Assembly: GCA_046262415.1 (NCBI GenBank)
Contig: JBHEMU010000010.1
Coordinates: 1 to 41,435, forward strand
Reading direction: 5' to 3'
DNA from: JACDAS01 sp046262415
GTDB lineage: Bacteria; Actinomycetota; Thermoleophilia; Gaiellales; Gaiellaceae
DNA length: 41,435 nucleotides
Shown: positions 31,763 through 39,292 of the stretch, piece by piece
Layout of the letters: the number at the start of each line of letters is the position of its first letter
How positions within the stretch are numbered: position 1 is the stretch's first letter
Program-made: the position numbers and the translations under genes
The notes under the pieces: generated by a model
Told to the model about the DNA's origin: nothing
The model's database searches: none
Seen by the model: only the letters and a program-made list of their open reading frames with translations

Positions 31763-34255
31763 ATGAGTATCGCGACCGAGCGCATGACAGCGGTCAGCGT
31801 GAGCGTGGGCGAGCAGGAGATCACGTTCGAGACCGGCAAGCTCGCCAAGCAGGCCGACGGCGCCGTCGTCGTCCGCTCCGGCGACACGATGGTGCTCGCG
31901 ACGGCGCAGGGGCGCATGGAGGCGCGCGAGGGCGCGGACTTCTTCCCGCTGACCGTGGACGTCGAGGAGCGCATGTACGCCGCCGGGAAGATCCCCGGCG
32001 GGTTCTTCAAGCGTGAGGGGCGGCCGACCGAGCGCGCGATCCTGACCGCACGGATGATCGACCGCCCGATCCGGCCGCTGTGGCCGAAGGGGTTTCGCAA
32101 CGAGGTGCAGGTGATCTGCACCGTCCTCTCGGCCGACCTCGTGACGCCGCACGACATCCTGTGCATCAACGGGGCCTCGGCGGCGTTGATGATCTCCCCA
32201 CTGCCCTTCTCGGGGCCGGTGGGCGCGGTCAGGATCGCGCTGATCGACGGTGAGTTCACGATCAACCCGACGCTCCAGGAGGCGGAGGAGAGCTCGACGC
32301 TCGACCTGATCGTCGTCGGTACGAAAGACGGCCTGACGATGGTCGAGGCGGGTGCCGACGAGATCCCCGAGGAGGTCCTGCTCGACGCGCTCGAGCTGGC
32401 TCACGGGAAGATCATCGAGCTCTGCGAGGCGCAGGAGGAGCTCGCGCGGAGGGCCGGCAAGCCGAAGTGGCTCGACGCCGAGGTCACCGCCGAGCTGGAG
32501 CAGCACGCCGGCCGGATCCGCGAGCGGATCGCGTCCTCCGGGCTCCGCGAGGCGAGCGGAGCGGTCGAGGAGCTTCAGGCCGAGGTCTCGCCCCGGCTCT
32601 CGATGGAGTCGACGGAGGCCGACATCACGCGGCAGGTGCAGGTCCGGTCGAGCCTGGCCCTCGTGCTGGAGCGCGAGCGCCTGGCGGCGGTCACGGACGC
32701 GGTGCGCCAGCAGTTCGAGGACGACCTCCGGGCCCTCACCGAGGCGGAGCAGGACTCGAAGGAGCTCAAGTCGGCCAAGCGCCACCTGCTCTTCGACCGC
32801 ATCGTCGAGAGCGTCGAGCTGCCGTTTCCGGTCGGCCCCGCGACGGTCGACGGCGAGGGGCCCGTCGTCAAGGACACGCTGACGAAGCAGTTCGTCAAGC
32901 GGGCGGCGGAGGCGGTCTACAAGGACCTCGTCCGCAAGAAGATCGCCGTCGAGAAGCGCCGCCCCGACGGCCGCGGCACCGACGAGATCCGGCCGATCGA
33001 ATGCGAGGTGACCGTGTCGCCGCGCACGCACGGCTCCGCGCTGTTCACGCGCGGGCAGACGCAGATCATGACGCTGCTCACCCTGGGCACGGCCAAGGAG
33101 GGCCAGCGGATCGACGATCTGTCGCTCGAGACCGACCGCCGCTACATGCACCACTACAACTTCCCGCCCTACTCGGTCGGGGAGACGGGCTTCATGCGCG
33201 GCCCGAAGCGTCGCGACATCGGCCACGGCGCTCTCGCGCAGCGCGCGCTCGAGGCGATGATCCCGCCGCCCGGCGAGTTCCCGTACACGATCCGGCTCGT
33301 CTCGGAGACGCTCGAGTCGAACGGCTCCTCGTCGATGGGCTCGGTGTGCGGCTCGACGCTGGCGCTGATGGATGCGGGCGTGCCGATCAAGCGGCCGGTC
33401 AGCGGCATCGCCATGGGCCTCGTCAAGGAGGGCGACGACTACGTCGTCCTGACGGACATCCAGGGCGCCGAGGACCACCTCGGAGACATGGACTTCAAGG
33501 TGGCCGGCACGCGCGAGGGCGTGACCGCGCTCCAGATGGACATCAAGATCACCGGCGTCACGCAGGAGATCATGCGGAACGCGCTCGACCAGGCGAAGGG
33601 GGCGCGGACGTTCATCCTCGACCGGATGGCGGAGGCGATCCCGGAGGCCCGGGGCGAGCTGGCCGCGCACGCTCCGCGGATCTCGTCCGTGAAGATCGAC
33701 CCCGAGCAGATCGGTCTCGTGATCGGCAAGGGCGGCGAGACGATCAGGGCGCTCGAGGGCGACTACGAGGTCCAGATCGACATCGAGGAGGACGGGACGA
33801 TCCTGATCTACGCCACGGAGGGGACGAAGGCGGATGCGGCGATCTCGGCGATCCAGGCGCTGACGAAGCAGCCGGAGGTGGGGGACACCTACACCGGCAA
33901 GATCGTCAAGACGACGCAGTTCGGCGCCTTCGTGGAGCTGAAGAAGGGCACCGACGGCCTGCTCCACGTCTCCAACGTCGGCCCCGGCCGCGTCGCGCAC
34001 ATCGAGGACGTGATGAACCGGGGGGACGTCGTCGACGTGGTCGTGCAGGAGGTCGACAAGGCCCGCGGCCGGATCGGCCTGAAGCTCGTCGCCAAGCACG
34101 AGAACGGCGGGCTCGTCCAGCCCGAGGAGCTGATCGAGCGGGCGAAGAGCGCTCCCCCGCGCGAGCGGGAGGAGGAGCGGCCGCGCCGCGACGGCGACCG
34201 CGGCCGCGGCGGGCGCGGGGGGCGGGATCGCGACCGCGGCCCCCGCCGCGACTAG
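31763..34255 (+). CDS. pnp: Polynucleotide phosphorylase
   Basis: PNPase degrades RNA 3' to 5' by phosphorolysis. The 830-residue protein has two RNase PH-like halves. The first is inactive-type, at about 5-250 (FETGKLAKQADGAVVVRSGD). An all-alpha linker follows. The catalytic second half is at about 330-600, with RPDGRGTDEIRPIECEV, FTRGQTQIMTLLTLG, SNGSSSMGSVCGSTLALMDA and the acidic DIQGAEDHLGDMDFKVAGT. A KH domain at about 645-700 has GLVIGKGGETIRAL, and an S1 domain at about 707-785 has YTGKIVKTTQFGAFVEL. The Arg/Gly/Asp-rich tail (residues from about 795) is typical of actinobacterial forms. The Shine-Dalgarno GGAGGA is 8 nt before the ATG. Confidence 0.97.
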   Translation: MSIATERMTAVSVSVGEQEITFETGKLAKQADGAVVVRSGDTMVLATAQGRMEAREGADFFPLTVDVEERMYAAGKIPGGFFKREGRPTERAILTARMIDRPIRPLWPKGFRNEVQVICTVLSADLVTPHDILCINGASAALMISPLPFSGPVGAVRIALIDGEFTINPTLQEAEESSTLDLIVVGTKDGLTMVEAGADEIPEEVLLDALELAHGKIIELCEAQEELARRAGKPKWLDAEVTAELEQHAGRIRERIASSGLREASGAVEELQAEVSPRLSMESTEADITRQVQVRSSLALVLERERLAAVTDAVRQQFEDDLRALTEAEQDSKELKSAKRHLLFDRIVESVELPFPVGPATVDGEGPVVKDTLTKQFVKRAAEAVYKDLVRKKIAVEKRRPDGRGTDEIRPIECEVTVSPRTHGSALFTRGQTQIMTLLTLGTAKEGQRIDDLSLETDRRYMHHYNFPPYSVGETGFMRGPKRRDIGHGALAQRALEAMIPPPGEFPYTIRLVSETLESNGSSSMGSVCGSTLALMDAGVPIKRPVSGIAMGLVKEGDDYVVLTDIQGAEDHLGDMDFKVAGTREGVTALQMDIKITGVTQEIMRNALDQAKGARTFILDRMAEAIPEARGELAAHAPRISSVKIDPEQIGLVIGKGGETIRALEGDYEVQIDIEEDGTILIYATEGTKADAAISAIQALTKQPEVGDTYTGKIVKTTQFGAFVELKKGTDGLLHVSNVGPGRVAHIEDVMNRGDVVDVVVQEVDKARGRIGLKLVAKHENGGLVQPEELIERAKSAPPREREEERPRRDGDRGRGGRGGRDRDRGPRRD

Positions 34256-34269
34256 CCGAACGCAGCCTG

Positions 34270-34297
34270 GTGAGGGCGGGGGAGACCCCGCCCTCAC
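34270..34297 (+). terminator. Strong hairpin terminator after pnp
   Basis: GTGAGGGCGGGG (34270-34281) pairs perfectly with CCCCGCCCTCAC (34286-34297) around a GAGA tetraloop of the very stable GNRA class. It stands 15 bp after the pnp stop. No T-run follows, but such U-less hairpins terminate or protect 3' ends in actinobacteria. Confidence 0.7.
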
Positions 34298-34298
34298 G

Positions 34299-34346
34299 TA
34301 GACGCGTGACCGTCCGCAGGCGCGCGAATCACCGGTCACGCGTCTA
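34299..34346. promoter_or_regulatory. 14-bp perfect inverted repeat overlapping the M16 gene promoter
   Basis: TAGACGCGTGACCG (34299-34312) and CGGTCACGCGTCTA (34333-34346) are exact inverted repeats 20 bp apart. The right arm overlaps TAGGAT (34345-34350), a -10 box 6 nt before the GTG of the M16 gene. The spacing of arm centres, 34 bp (about three helical turns), suits two dimers or a tetramer of a transcription factor, so an operator is more likely than a second terminator. The regulator is unknown. Confidence 0.6.
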
Positions 34347-34356
34347 GGATCCACGG

Positions 34357-35655
34357 GTGCAGCGCTACGTCCTCTCGGAGCTCGACTCGGGCGAACGCCT
34401 GATCTCGGAACAGGTCACCAGCGTCCGCTCGGTCGCGCTCGGCTTCTGGATCGGGGCGGGCTCGCGCGACGAGCCTCCGGCCCGCGGGGGGGTGACGCAC
34501 TTCATCGAACACCTGCTCTTCAAGGGGACGCAGTCGTACGACGCGCTCGAGATCGCCGAGATCTTCGACGGGCTCGGCGGCGAGCTCAACGCGGCCACGT
34601 CCCGGGAGCACACGGTCGTCTACGCCCGCGTGCCGGACCACCATCTCGAGACCGCCCTCGACGTGATGGCCGACATGGTCGTCACCCCGCGCTTCGCCGA
34701 GCTCGAGACCGAGCGCGAGGTCGTGCTCGAAGAGATCGCGATGGTCGAGGACGCGCCGCAGGAGCTCGTGCACGACCTGCTGGCGGAGGCGATCTTCTCG
34801 GGGCACGCGCTCGGGCGCCCCGTGATCGGGACCGCGGAGGTGATCTCCTCGATCAGCCGCCGTGCGATCGCCTCCTACCACCGGTCCGCCTACGTCGCCG
34901 GCAACATCGTGCTCGCGGCGGCGGGGAACCTCGAGCACGAGCGGTTGCAGGCCTTGCTGCACCGGGCCGCGATGAAGCGCCCCGACCGGCCGCCCGCGAA
35001 GCTCCGCGTGCGCCCGACACTGGTCAAGGAACCACCCCCCGGCATCCGCTTTCAGCGCAAGGACACCGAGCAGTACCACGTCTGCGTCGGCGCGCCGGGA
35101 ATCGCCCGGTCGGACCGGCGCCGCTTCGCCGCCTCGCTCCTCGACGCGATCCTCGGCGGCTCGGCCTCCTCGCGGCTGTTCCAGGAGATCAGGGAGAAGC
35201 GCGGCATGGCGTACTCCGTCTACACCTTCGCCTCGCAATACACGGACACGGGCCAGGTCGGGATCTACATCGGCACGCGCGAGGAGAACCTGGCGGCCTG
35301 CCTGGAGATCGCCGCGGCCGAGATCGCCGACGTCGCGGCCGGCAACCTCCGCGCCCGCGAGCTGGAGCGCGCGAAGGAGAACCTCAAGGGCCGGATCATG
35401 CTCTCGATGGAGTCGACGTCGAACCGGATGAGCCGCCTCGGCAAGTCGCTGATCACCGACTCGGAGCTACTCTCGCTCGAGCGGATCATCGCCGAGATCG
35501 ACGGTGTCGACGCCTCGGCCGTCGCCGAGCTCGCCTCGCTGCTGCTGGCGAGCGAGCGCCTCTCGGCCGCGGGCATCGGGCCCGACGAGGATCTCTTCCG
35601 CCGCGCCGTGGAGCACGTGAATCCGGGCCTGCCCGCGCGCGCCGCTGCGGCGTGA
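34357..35655 (+). CDS. M16-family zinc metalloprotease (processing-peptidase type)
   Basis: The 432-residue protein carries the inverted zinc motif HFIEHLLFKGT (HxxEH) in the N-terminal half, and the third ligand Glu in EREVVLEEIAMVED. GGELNAATSREHTVVYARV and LGRPVIGT are the other family blocks. The C-terminal half has the substrate-cradle RLFQEIREKRGMAYSVY (R/Y motif of M16B). Such proteins degrade short peptides or process leader peptides; in Gram-positive bacteria a homologue follows pnp, as here. No signal peptide is present. The GTG start coincides with the predicted transcription start (TAGGAT 6 nt upstream), and the palindromic element upstream suggests regulation. It overlaps dapB by GTGA. 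Confidence 0.93.
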   Translation: MQRYVLSELDSGERLISEQVTSVRSVALGFWIGAGSRDEPPARGGVTHFIEHLLFKGTQSYDALEIAEIFDGLGGELNAATSREHTVVYARVPDHHLETALDVMADMVVTPRFAELETEREVVLEEIAMVEDAPQELVHDLLAEAIFSGHALGRPVIGTAEVISSISRRAIASYHRSAYVAGNIVLAAAGNLEHERLQALLHRAAMKRPDRPPAKLRVRPTLVKEPPPGIRFQRKDTEQYHVCVGAPGIARSDRRRFAASLLDAILGGSASSRLFQEIREKRGMAYSVYTFASQYTDTGQVGIYIGTREENLAACLEIAAAEIADVAAGNLRARELERAKENLKGRIMLSMESTSNRMSRLGKSLITDSELLSLERIIAEIDGVDASAVAELASLLLASERLSAAGIGPDEDLFRRAVEHVNPGLPARAAAA

Positions 35656-36263
35656 AAGTCCTGCTCAACGGGCGACGCGGCAGGGTCGGAAGCGTGCTCG
35701 CGCCGGCGCTCGCGGCGGCGGAGCACGAGCTCGTCGACGACCTGGACACGGCGGACGTGATGGTCGATTTCACCAGGCCCGACGCGGTGCTGGCGAACGT
35801 CCGCGCGGCCCTGGCGGCGCGCGTTCCCTGCGTGGTGGGCACGAGCGGCGCCGACCTGACCGGCGCCGGCGAGGAGGCCCGGTCGCTGGGCCTGCCCGTG
35901 CTGGTCGCGCCGAACTTCGCGGTCGGGGCGGTGCTGATGATGCGCTTCGCCGAGCAGGCCGCCCGGCACCTCCCGCAGGCCGAGATCGTCGAGCTCCATC
36001 ACGAGGAGAAGCTGGACGCCCCCTCGGGCACCGCGATGGCGACGGCAGCGCGGCTTCCCGGCGACCCGCCGATCCACTCCGTCCGGCTGCCGGGCCTCGT
36101 CGCACACCAGGAGGTGCTCCTCGGCGGCCCGGGCCAGCTCCTGACGATCCGCCACGACACGCTGTCGCGCGAGGCCTTCGTGCCGGGCGTCCTGCTCGCG
36201 CTGGAACGGCTCGACTCGCTTCCGCCGGGGCTGACCGTCGGGATCGAGGGTCTCCTTGACTGA
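35652..36263 (+). CDS. dapB: 4-hydroxy-tetrahydrodipicolinate reductase (short form)
   Basis: DapB reduces hydroxy-tetrahydrodipicolinate in lysine and meso-diaminopimelate synthesis. The protein has the N-terminal Rossmann motif (MKVLLNGRRGRVGSVLAPAL), VMVDFTRPDAVLANV, CVVGTSGADL and APNFAVGAVLMMRFAEQAA. The catalytic signature VELHHEEKLDAPSGTA includes the proton-donating His and Lys, and the C-terminal part is HDTLSREAFVPGVLLAL. At 203 residues it is clearly shorter than the usual 240-270. The missing part is the region after the first Rossmann strand (where the NAD(P)H ribose loop normally lies) and a shortened sheet domain. It starts within the M16 stop. dapA lies two genes downstream. 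Confidence 0.92.
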   Translation: MKVLLNGRRGRVGSVLAPALAAAEHELVDDLDTADVMVDFTRPDAVLANVRAALAARVPCVVGTSGADLTGAGEEARSLGLPVLVAPNFAVGAVLMMRFAEQAARHLPQAEIVELHHEEKLDAPSGTAMATAARLPGDPPIHSVRLPGLVAHQEVLLGGPGQLLTIRHDTLSREAFVPGVLLALERLDSLPPGLTVGIEGLLD

Positions 36264-36672
36264 GCAGGTCTCGGGCAGCTGCCTCTGCGGCGGCGTCGCC
36301 TACGAGGTGACCCTGCCTTTCCGCCGCGCCGGGTACTGCCACTGCTCGCGCTGCCGCAAGCACTCCGGCGCCGGCGGCCTCGTCCAGGGCCGCGTGCCGC
36401 GCGCGGCGCTACGGGTGGTCCGGGGCGAGGAGCTCCTGCGCGAGTTCCGGCCCGGCGGCGGGTTGCCGAAGGTCTTCTGCAGCGCGTGCGGATCGAGTCT
36501 GTTCGGCGGCGAGTGGCCGGATGGCCCGGAGGTGTCGATCCGGTTCGGCTCGCTCGACGGCGATCCCGGCATCCGGCCCGGCGATCACGCCTTCACCGCG
36601 GATCTGGCGCCCTGGGACGAGTTGCCCGCGGACGGGCTCCCCCAGTACGCGGGAGCGCGTCCACGGCCGTAG
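36256..36672 (+). CDS. GFA-domain (glutathione-dependent formaldehyde-activating-like) protein
   Basis: The 138-residue protein has the CENP-V/GFA zinc fold: SCLCGGVAYEV (CxCG), GYCHCSRCRKHSGAGG (CxCxxC), and VFCSACGSSLFGGEW (CxxC). Family members bind two zinc ions. Glutathione-formaldehyde activity is established only for one member, so the name gives the fold rather than the reaction. The start is TTG 36256, overlapping dapB by 8 bp; no ATG or GTG precedes the first Cys motif. It is placed between dapB and dapA with no obvious link to lysine synthesis. Confidence 0.88.
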   Translation: MTEQVSGSCLCGGVAYEVTLPFRRAGYCHCSRCRKHSGAGGLVQGRVPRAALRVVRGEELLREFRPGGGLPKVFCSACGSSLFGGEWPDGPEVSIRFGSLDGDPGIRPGDHAFTADLAPWDELPADGLPQYAGARPRP

Positions 36673-36695
36673 AGGAACCTGCCGAGAACGGCGGC

Positions 36696-36701
36696 TATGA
36701 T
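36696..36701 (+). promoter_or_regulatory. -10 box of dapA
   Basis: TATGAT, almost the consensus TATAAT, ends 8 nt before the GTG of dapA with no Shine-Dalgarno sequence. A leaderless dapA mRNA is predicted. No clear -35 box is visible. Confidence 0.55.
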
Positions 36702-36709
36702 CGGCGGCG

Positions 36710-37594
36710 GTGCTCGGCGAGGTCCTGACCGCGATCGTGACGCCGTTCGGGCGCGACGGCTCGGTCGACTACGACGCGTTCGCCGACCTGGCGCGGCATC
36801 TCGTCGCCAACGGCTCTGACGGCCTCGTCGTCGCGGGGACGACCGGCGAGTCGCCGACGCTGTCGGACGGCGAGCGGCTCGAGCTGATCCGGGTCGCCGT
36901 CGACACGGTCGGGGACCGGGCGACGGTCGTCGCCGGCACGGGCACGTACTCGACCGCCCACTCGGTGCACCTCACCGAGCAGGCCCACGAGCTGGACGTG
37001 GATGCCTTCCTGGTCGTGACGCCGTACTACAACAAGCCGCCGCCGCGCGGGATCGTCGAGCACTTCAGGGCCGTCGCCGCCGCGAGCGACCGGCCGATCA
37101 TGGTCTACAACATCCCCGCGCGAGTCGTGCTCAACCTCGAGCCCGAGACGATCGCGAAGCTGGCCGAGATCCCGACGGTGCGCGCGGTCAAGCAGGCGAA
37201 CGACGATCTCGACCAGGCGCGGCGCATCCCCGAGCTCGGCCTCGACCTCTACGCGGGCGACGACGCGCTGATCCTTCCCTTCCTCGAGCTCGGCGGGGTC
37301 GGGGGCGTCTGCGTGCACACCCACGTCGCGGGACCGCAGGTGAAGGAGATGATCCGCCGCTACCGCGAGGGCGACGTCGACGGAGCGAGGCGCCTCGACG
37401 AGGAGCTCGCACCCGCGCTCGAGCTGCTCGAGGTCGTCGGCAACCCGATCGCGATCAAGGCGGCGCTCCGGCTCCTCGGACACGAGGTGGGGGGCCACCG
37501 GCTGCCGCTCGTGCCGGCGACCGAGGCCGAGGTGGCGCGCGTTCGAGGCTACCTGGAGCGCCTGGGTGCGCTCACAGCTACTTCCCCCGCGTAA
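36710..37594 (+). CDS. dapA: 4-hydroxy-tetrahydrodipicolinate synthase
   Basis: DapA condenses pyruvate and aspartate semialdehyde. The 294-residue TIM barrel has LTAIVTPFGRDGSVDYDAF, then GLVVAGTTGESPTLSDGE (pyruvate-binding GTTGE), VVTPYYNKPPPRGIVEHF (the Tyr of the catalytic triad), and VYNIPARVVLNLEPET. The Schiff-base Lys is in VRAVKQANDDLDQA. The C-terminus includes GNPIAIKAALRLLG. It is preceded by its own promoter and may be expressed apart from dapB. The last codons form one arm of a hairpin shared with the convergent subtilase gene. Confidence 0.95.
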   Translation: MLGEVLTAIVTPFGRDGSVDYDAFADLARHLVANGSDGLVVAGTTGESPTLSDGERLELIRVAVDTVGDRATVVAGTGTYSTAHSVHLTEQAHELDVDAFLVVTPYYNKPPPRGIVEHFRAVAAASDRPIMVYNIPARVVLNLEPETIAKLAEIPTVRAVKQANDDLDQARRIPELGLDLYAGDDALILPFLELGGVGGVCVHTHVAGPQVKEMIRRYREGDVDGARRLDEELAPALELLEVVGNPIAIKAALRLLGHEVGGHRLPLVPATEAEVARVRGYLERLGALTATSPA

Positions 37595-37634
37595 CGCCGC
37601 CAGAAGGTCGAACGCTTCTGCGAGGGAAGTAGCT
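37576..37634. terminator. Bidirectional terminator formed by the ends of dapA and the subtilase gene
   Basis: AGCTACTTCCC (37576-37586, the last codons of dapA) pairs with GGGAAGTAGCT (37624-37634, reaching the subtilase stop codon). Inside it CAGAAG (37601-37606) pairs with CTTCTG (37615-37620). The 39-bp gap is thus fully used as a two-way hairpin terminator. Confidence 0.65.
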
Positions 37635-39217
37635 TAGTTCCAGGACGAGCTGTTCCAGCTGGATGAGTTCCAGCTGGACGAGTTCCACGAGGAGCTGTTC
37701 CAGCTGGAGGAGTTCCAGGAGGAGCTGTTCCAGCTCGAGGAGTTCCACGACGAGGAGTTCCAGCTCGAGCTGTTCCAGCTCGAGGAGTTCCACGAGGACG
37801 AGTTCCAGGACGAGCTGTTCCAGGAAGAGCTGTTCCAGCTCGAGGAGACCGTGCCGACGGCCCCGCCGACGATGCAGAGGCTGCCGGGGGCGCAGACGAG
37901 CGCGGGCACGCCCTGGTTCGCGCGGCCGGGGACGGCGTCGAACCCGGATGCCTTCGAGAGATCGAGAGCGCCGACGGGCGAGAGCGCGACCTTCCGCGCC
38001 TGCTCGATGAGGAACCACTTGACCTGGTCGGGGCTCCAGCCGGGATGCTGCTGGAAGAGGATCGCGGCCGCGCCGGCTACCTGGGGCGCCGCGAACGACG
38101 TGCCGCTGATCGAGGCATAGCCGGGCGCGACGCGGTTCGCGGCGGGGGCGAGGGCGTCGAGCACCGTGCCGGCGGGGAGCACCGAGGCGATGTGCCGGCC
38201 GGGGGCGACGAGCTCCGGCTTGGCGAACCCGTCGACGGTGAGACCGCGTGAGGAGAAGCCGGCGACCCTGTCGTCGCCGTGTCCCCGCGTGTCGTTGGTG
38301 TCGAGGGCGCCGACCGTGAGAGCGAGGGGATCGTTCGCGGGAGCGAAGTCGACCGCGCCGGGGCCGTCGTTCCGCGCCGCGACGACGACGACGATCCCGG
38401 CAGCCCAGAGCCGCTCGACGGCGAGGTCGAGAGCGCTGGTCTGGTACGAGCTCGGCATGGCCTCGGAGAGGGAGAGGTTGACGACGCGGATGTTCCGCTC
38501 GTGCGCGTTGTTGAAGACCCACGCGAGTCCGGAGATGACGTCGCTCGAGCGGACTCCCTCCGGGCGGTCGACGTCGATCGAGTAGATGGTCGCGCCGGGC
38601 GCGATGCCGACGAAGCGCCCGTCGGGGCTCGAGCCGGCGGCGACGCCGGCAACGAGGCTGCCGTGACCGTGCGCGTCGTCGAGCGAGCCGGGCTGGTCGG
38701 GCAGGCGGACCTGGACGAGGCGAGAGCCGAAGTCGGTGCCGGGCGTGACGCCGCTGTCGATCACGGCGATGCCGACTCCCGTGCCGTCCCCGCCGGCCTT
38801 CCACGCCTTCCCGGCGCCGTCGACCGGCGGATAGAGCGTCGCGAGGCCCGACGTCCTGTCGCCGTTGCCCTGCGGGAGCACCGTTGCGTCCGCGCCGACG
38901 AAGGCGACGTCGGCGTCGTCCGCGAGCTGCTCCAGGTTCGAGACGGCGACCGTCGCCCGGACGCCTCCGACCAGCTCGAGGGGGCGGACGGCCGTCGCAC
39001 GGGCCCGGGTGGACGCCGCGAGCGCGTCGGGGCCGACGACCACGACGTGGAGAGGGTCACCCGGGGCGCGCGCCTCGGCGAGTGCCGCCAGCCGAGGGTC
39101 GACCTTCGAGTGGCCGGCGACGCCGGCGCGTGCGTGCGCCGGAAGGACGCCGATCAGGAGCGCGAGCAGTGCTAGCCCGAGCAGCCGAGCCCGTCCGGTG
39201 AGAATCGCGTGCCGCAT
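37634..39217 (-). CDS. Secreted subtilisin-like protease with 14 C-terminal SSSWN repeats
   Basis: The 527-residue protein has a signal peptide (residues 1-30, RLLGLALLALLIGVLPAHAR) and an I9-like propeptide (about 55-115). An S8 catalytic domain (about 140-425) carries D154 in AVIDSGV, H185 in HGHGSLVAG, oxyanion N283 in AARNDGP and S374 in SGTSFAAPQVAGAA. All triad residues are present, so activity is expected. A linker with two Cys (C442 and C448, VCAPGSLC) leads to residues 458-527, which are exactly 14 tandem SSSWN pentapeptides, and the protein ends at the last N. There is no LPXTG or hydrophobic anchor. The tail may mediate wall binding, self-association or glycosylation, since every junction makes an NSS sequon; all of these are inferences. 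The ATG follows AGGGTG. The neighbour beyond the HD-GYP gene has the same tail. Confidence 0.92.
   Translation of the reverse strand: MRHAILTGRARLLGLALLALLIGVLPAHARAGVAGHSKVDPRLAALAEARAPGDPLHVVVVGPDALAASTRARATAVRPLELVGGVRATVAVSNLEQLADDADVAFVGADATVLPQGNGDRTSGLATLYPPVDGAGKAWKAGGDGTGVGIAVIDSGVTPGTDFGSRLVQVRLPDQPGSLDDAHGHGSLVAGVAAGSSPDGRFVGIAPGATIYSIDVDRPEGVRSSDVISGLAWVFNNAHERNIRVVNLSLSEAMPSSYQTSALDLAVERLWAAGIVVVVAARNDGPGAVDFAPANDPLALTVGALDTNDTRGHGDDRVAGFSSRGLTVDGFAKPELVAPGRHIASVLPAGTVLDALAPAANRVAPGYASISGTSFAAPQVAGAAAILFQQHPGWSPDQVKWFLIEQARKVALSPVGALDLSKASGFDAVPGRANQGVPALVCAPGSLCIVGGAVGTVSSSWNSSSWNSSSWNSSSWNSSSWNSSSWNSSSWNSSSWNSSSWNSSSWNSSSWNSSSWNSSSWNSSSWN
37637..37846 (-). repeat. 14 tandem 15-bp units encoding SSSWN (copy 1)
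   Basis: The repeat covers exactly 210 bp, ending at the stop codon. On the minus strand every unit ends TGGAAC, invariant for Trp-Asn. The three Ser codons vary freely among AGC, TCC, TCG and occasionally TCA or TCT. The protein repeat is perfect while the DNA is diversified. Confidence 0.95.
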
Positions 39218-39256
39218 TGCACCCTGTTGTCGTCCTCCTCGCTCGAGAGGAGGACA

Positions 39257-39279
39257 CTCGAACGAGGGATCGGGCGCAG
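39257..39279 (-). promoter_or_regulatory. 23-bp element shared with the GGDEF gene (copy 2)
   Basis: Plus strand CTCGAACGAGG, G, ATCGGGCGCAG: 22 of 23 bases identical to 26187-26209. It lies 40 nt upstream of the subtilase ATG and 14 nt past the HD-GYP stop. The GCCCGATCC part could be a -10-like box, but no TCAAG-like -35 is present in this copy. Confidence 0.45.
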
Positions 39280-39292
39280 GGCCCGACGAGGA

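Noticed and set aside
31721..34354. 877-codon open frame on the minus strand
   Set aside because: Antisense to pnp and lacking recognisable motifs; an artefact of GC-rich third positions.
37637..37846. Tandem 15-bp repeats as a CRISPR or minisatellite
   Set aside because: There are no spacers, the units are contiguous, in frame and end at a stop codon. They encode a perfect protein repeat.
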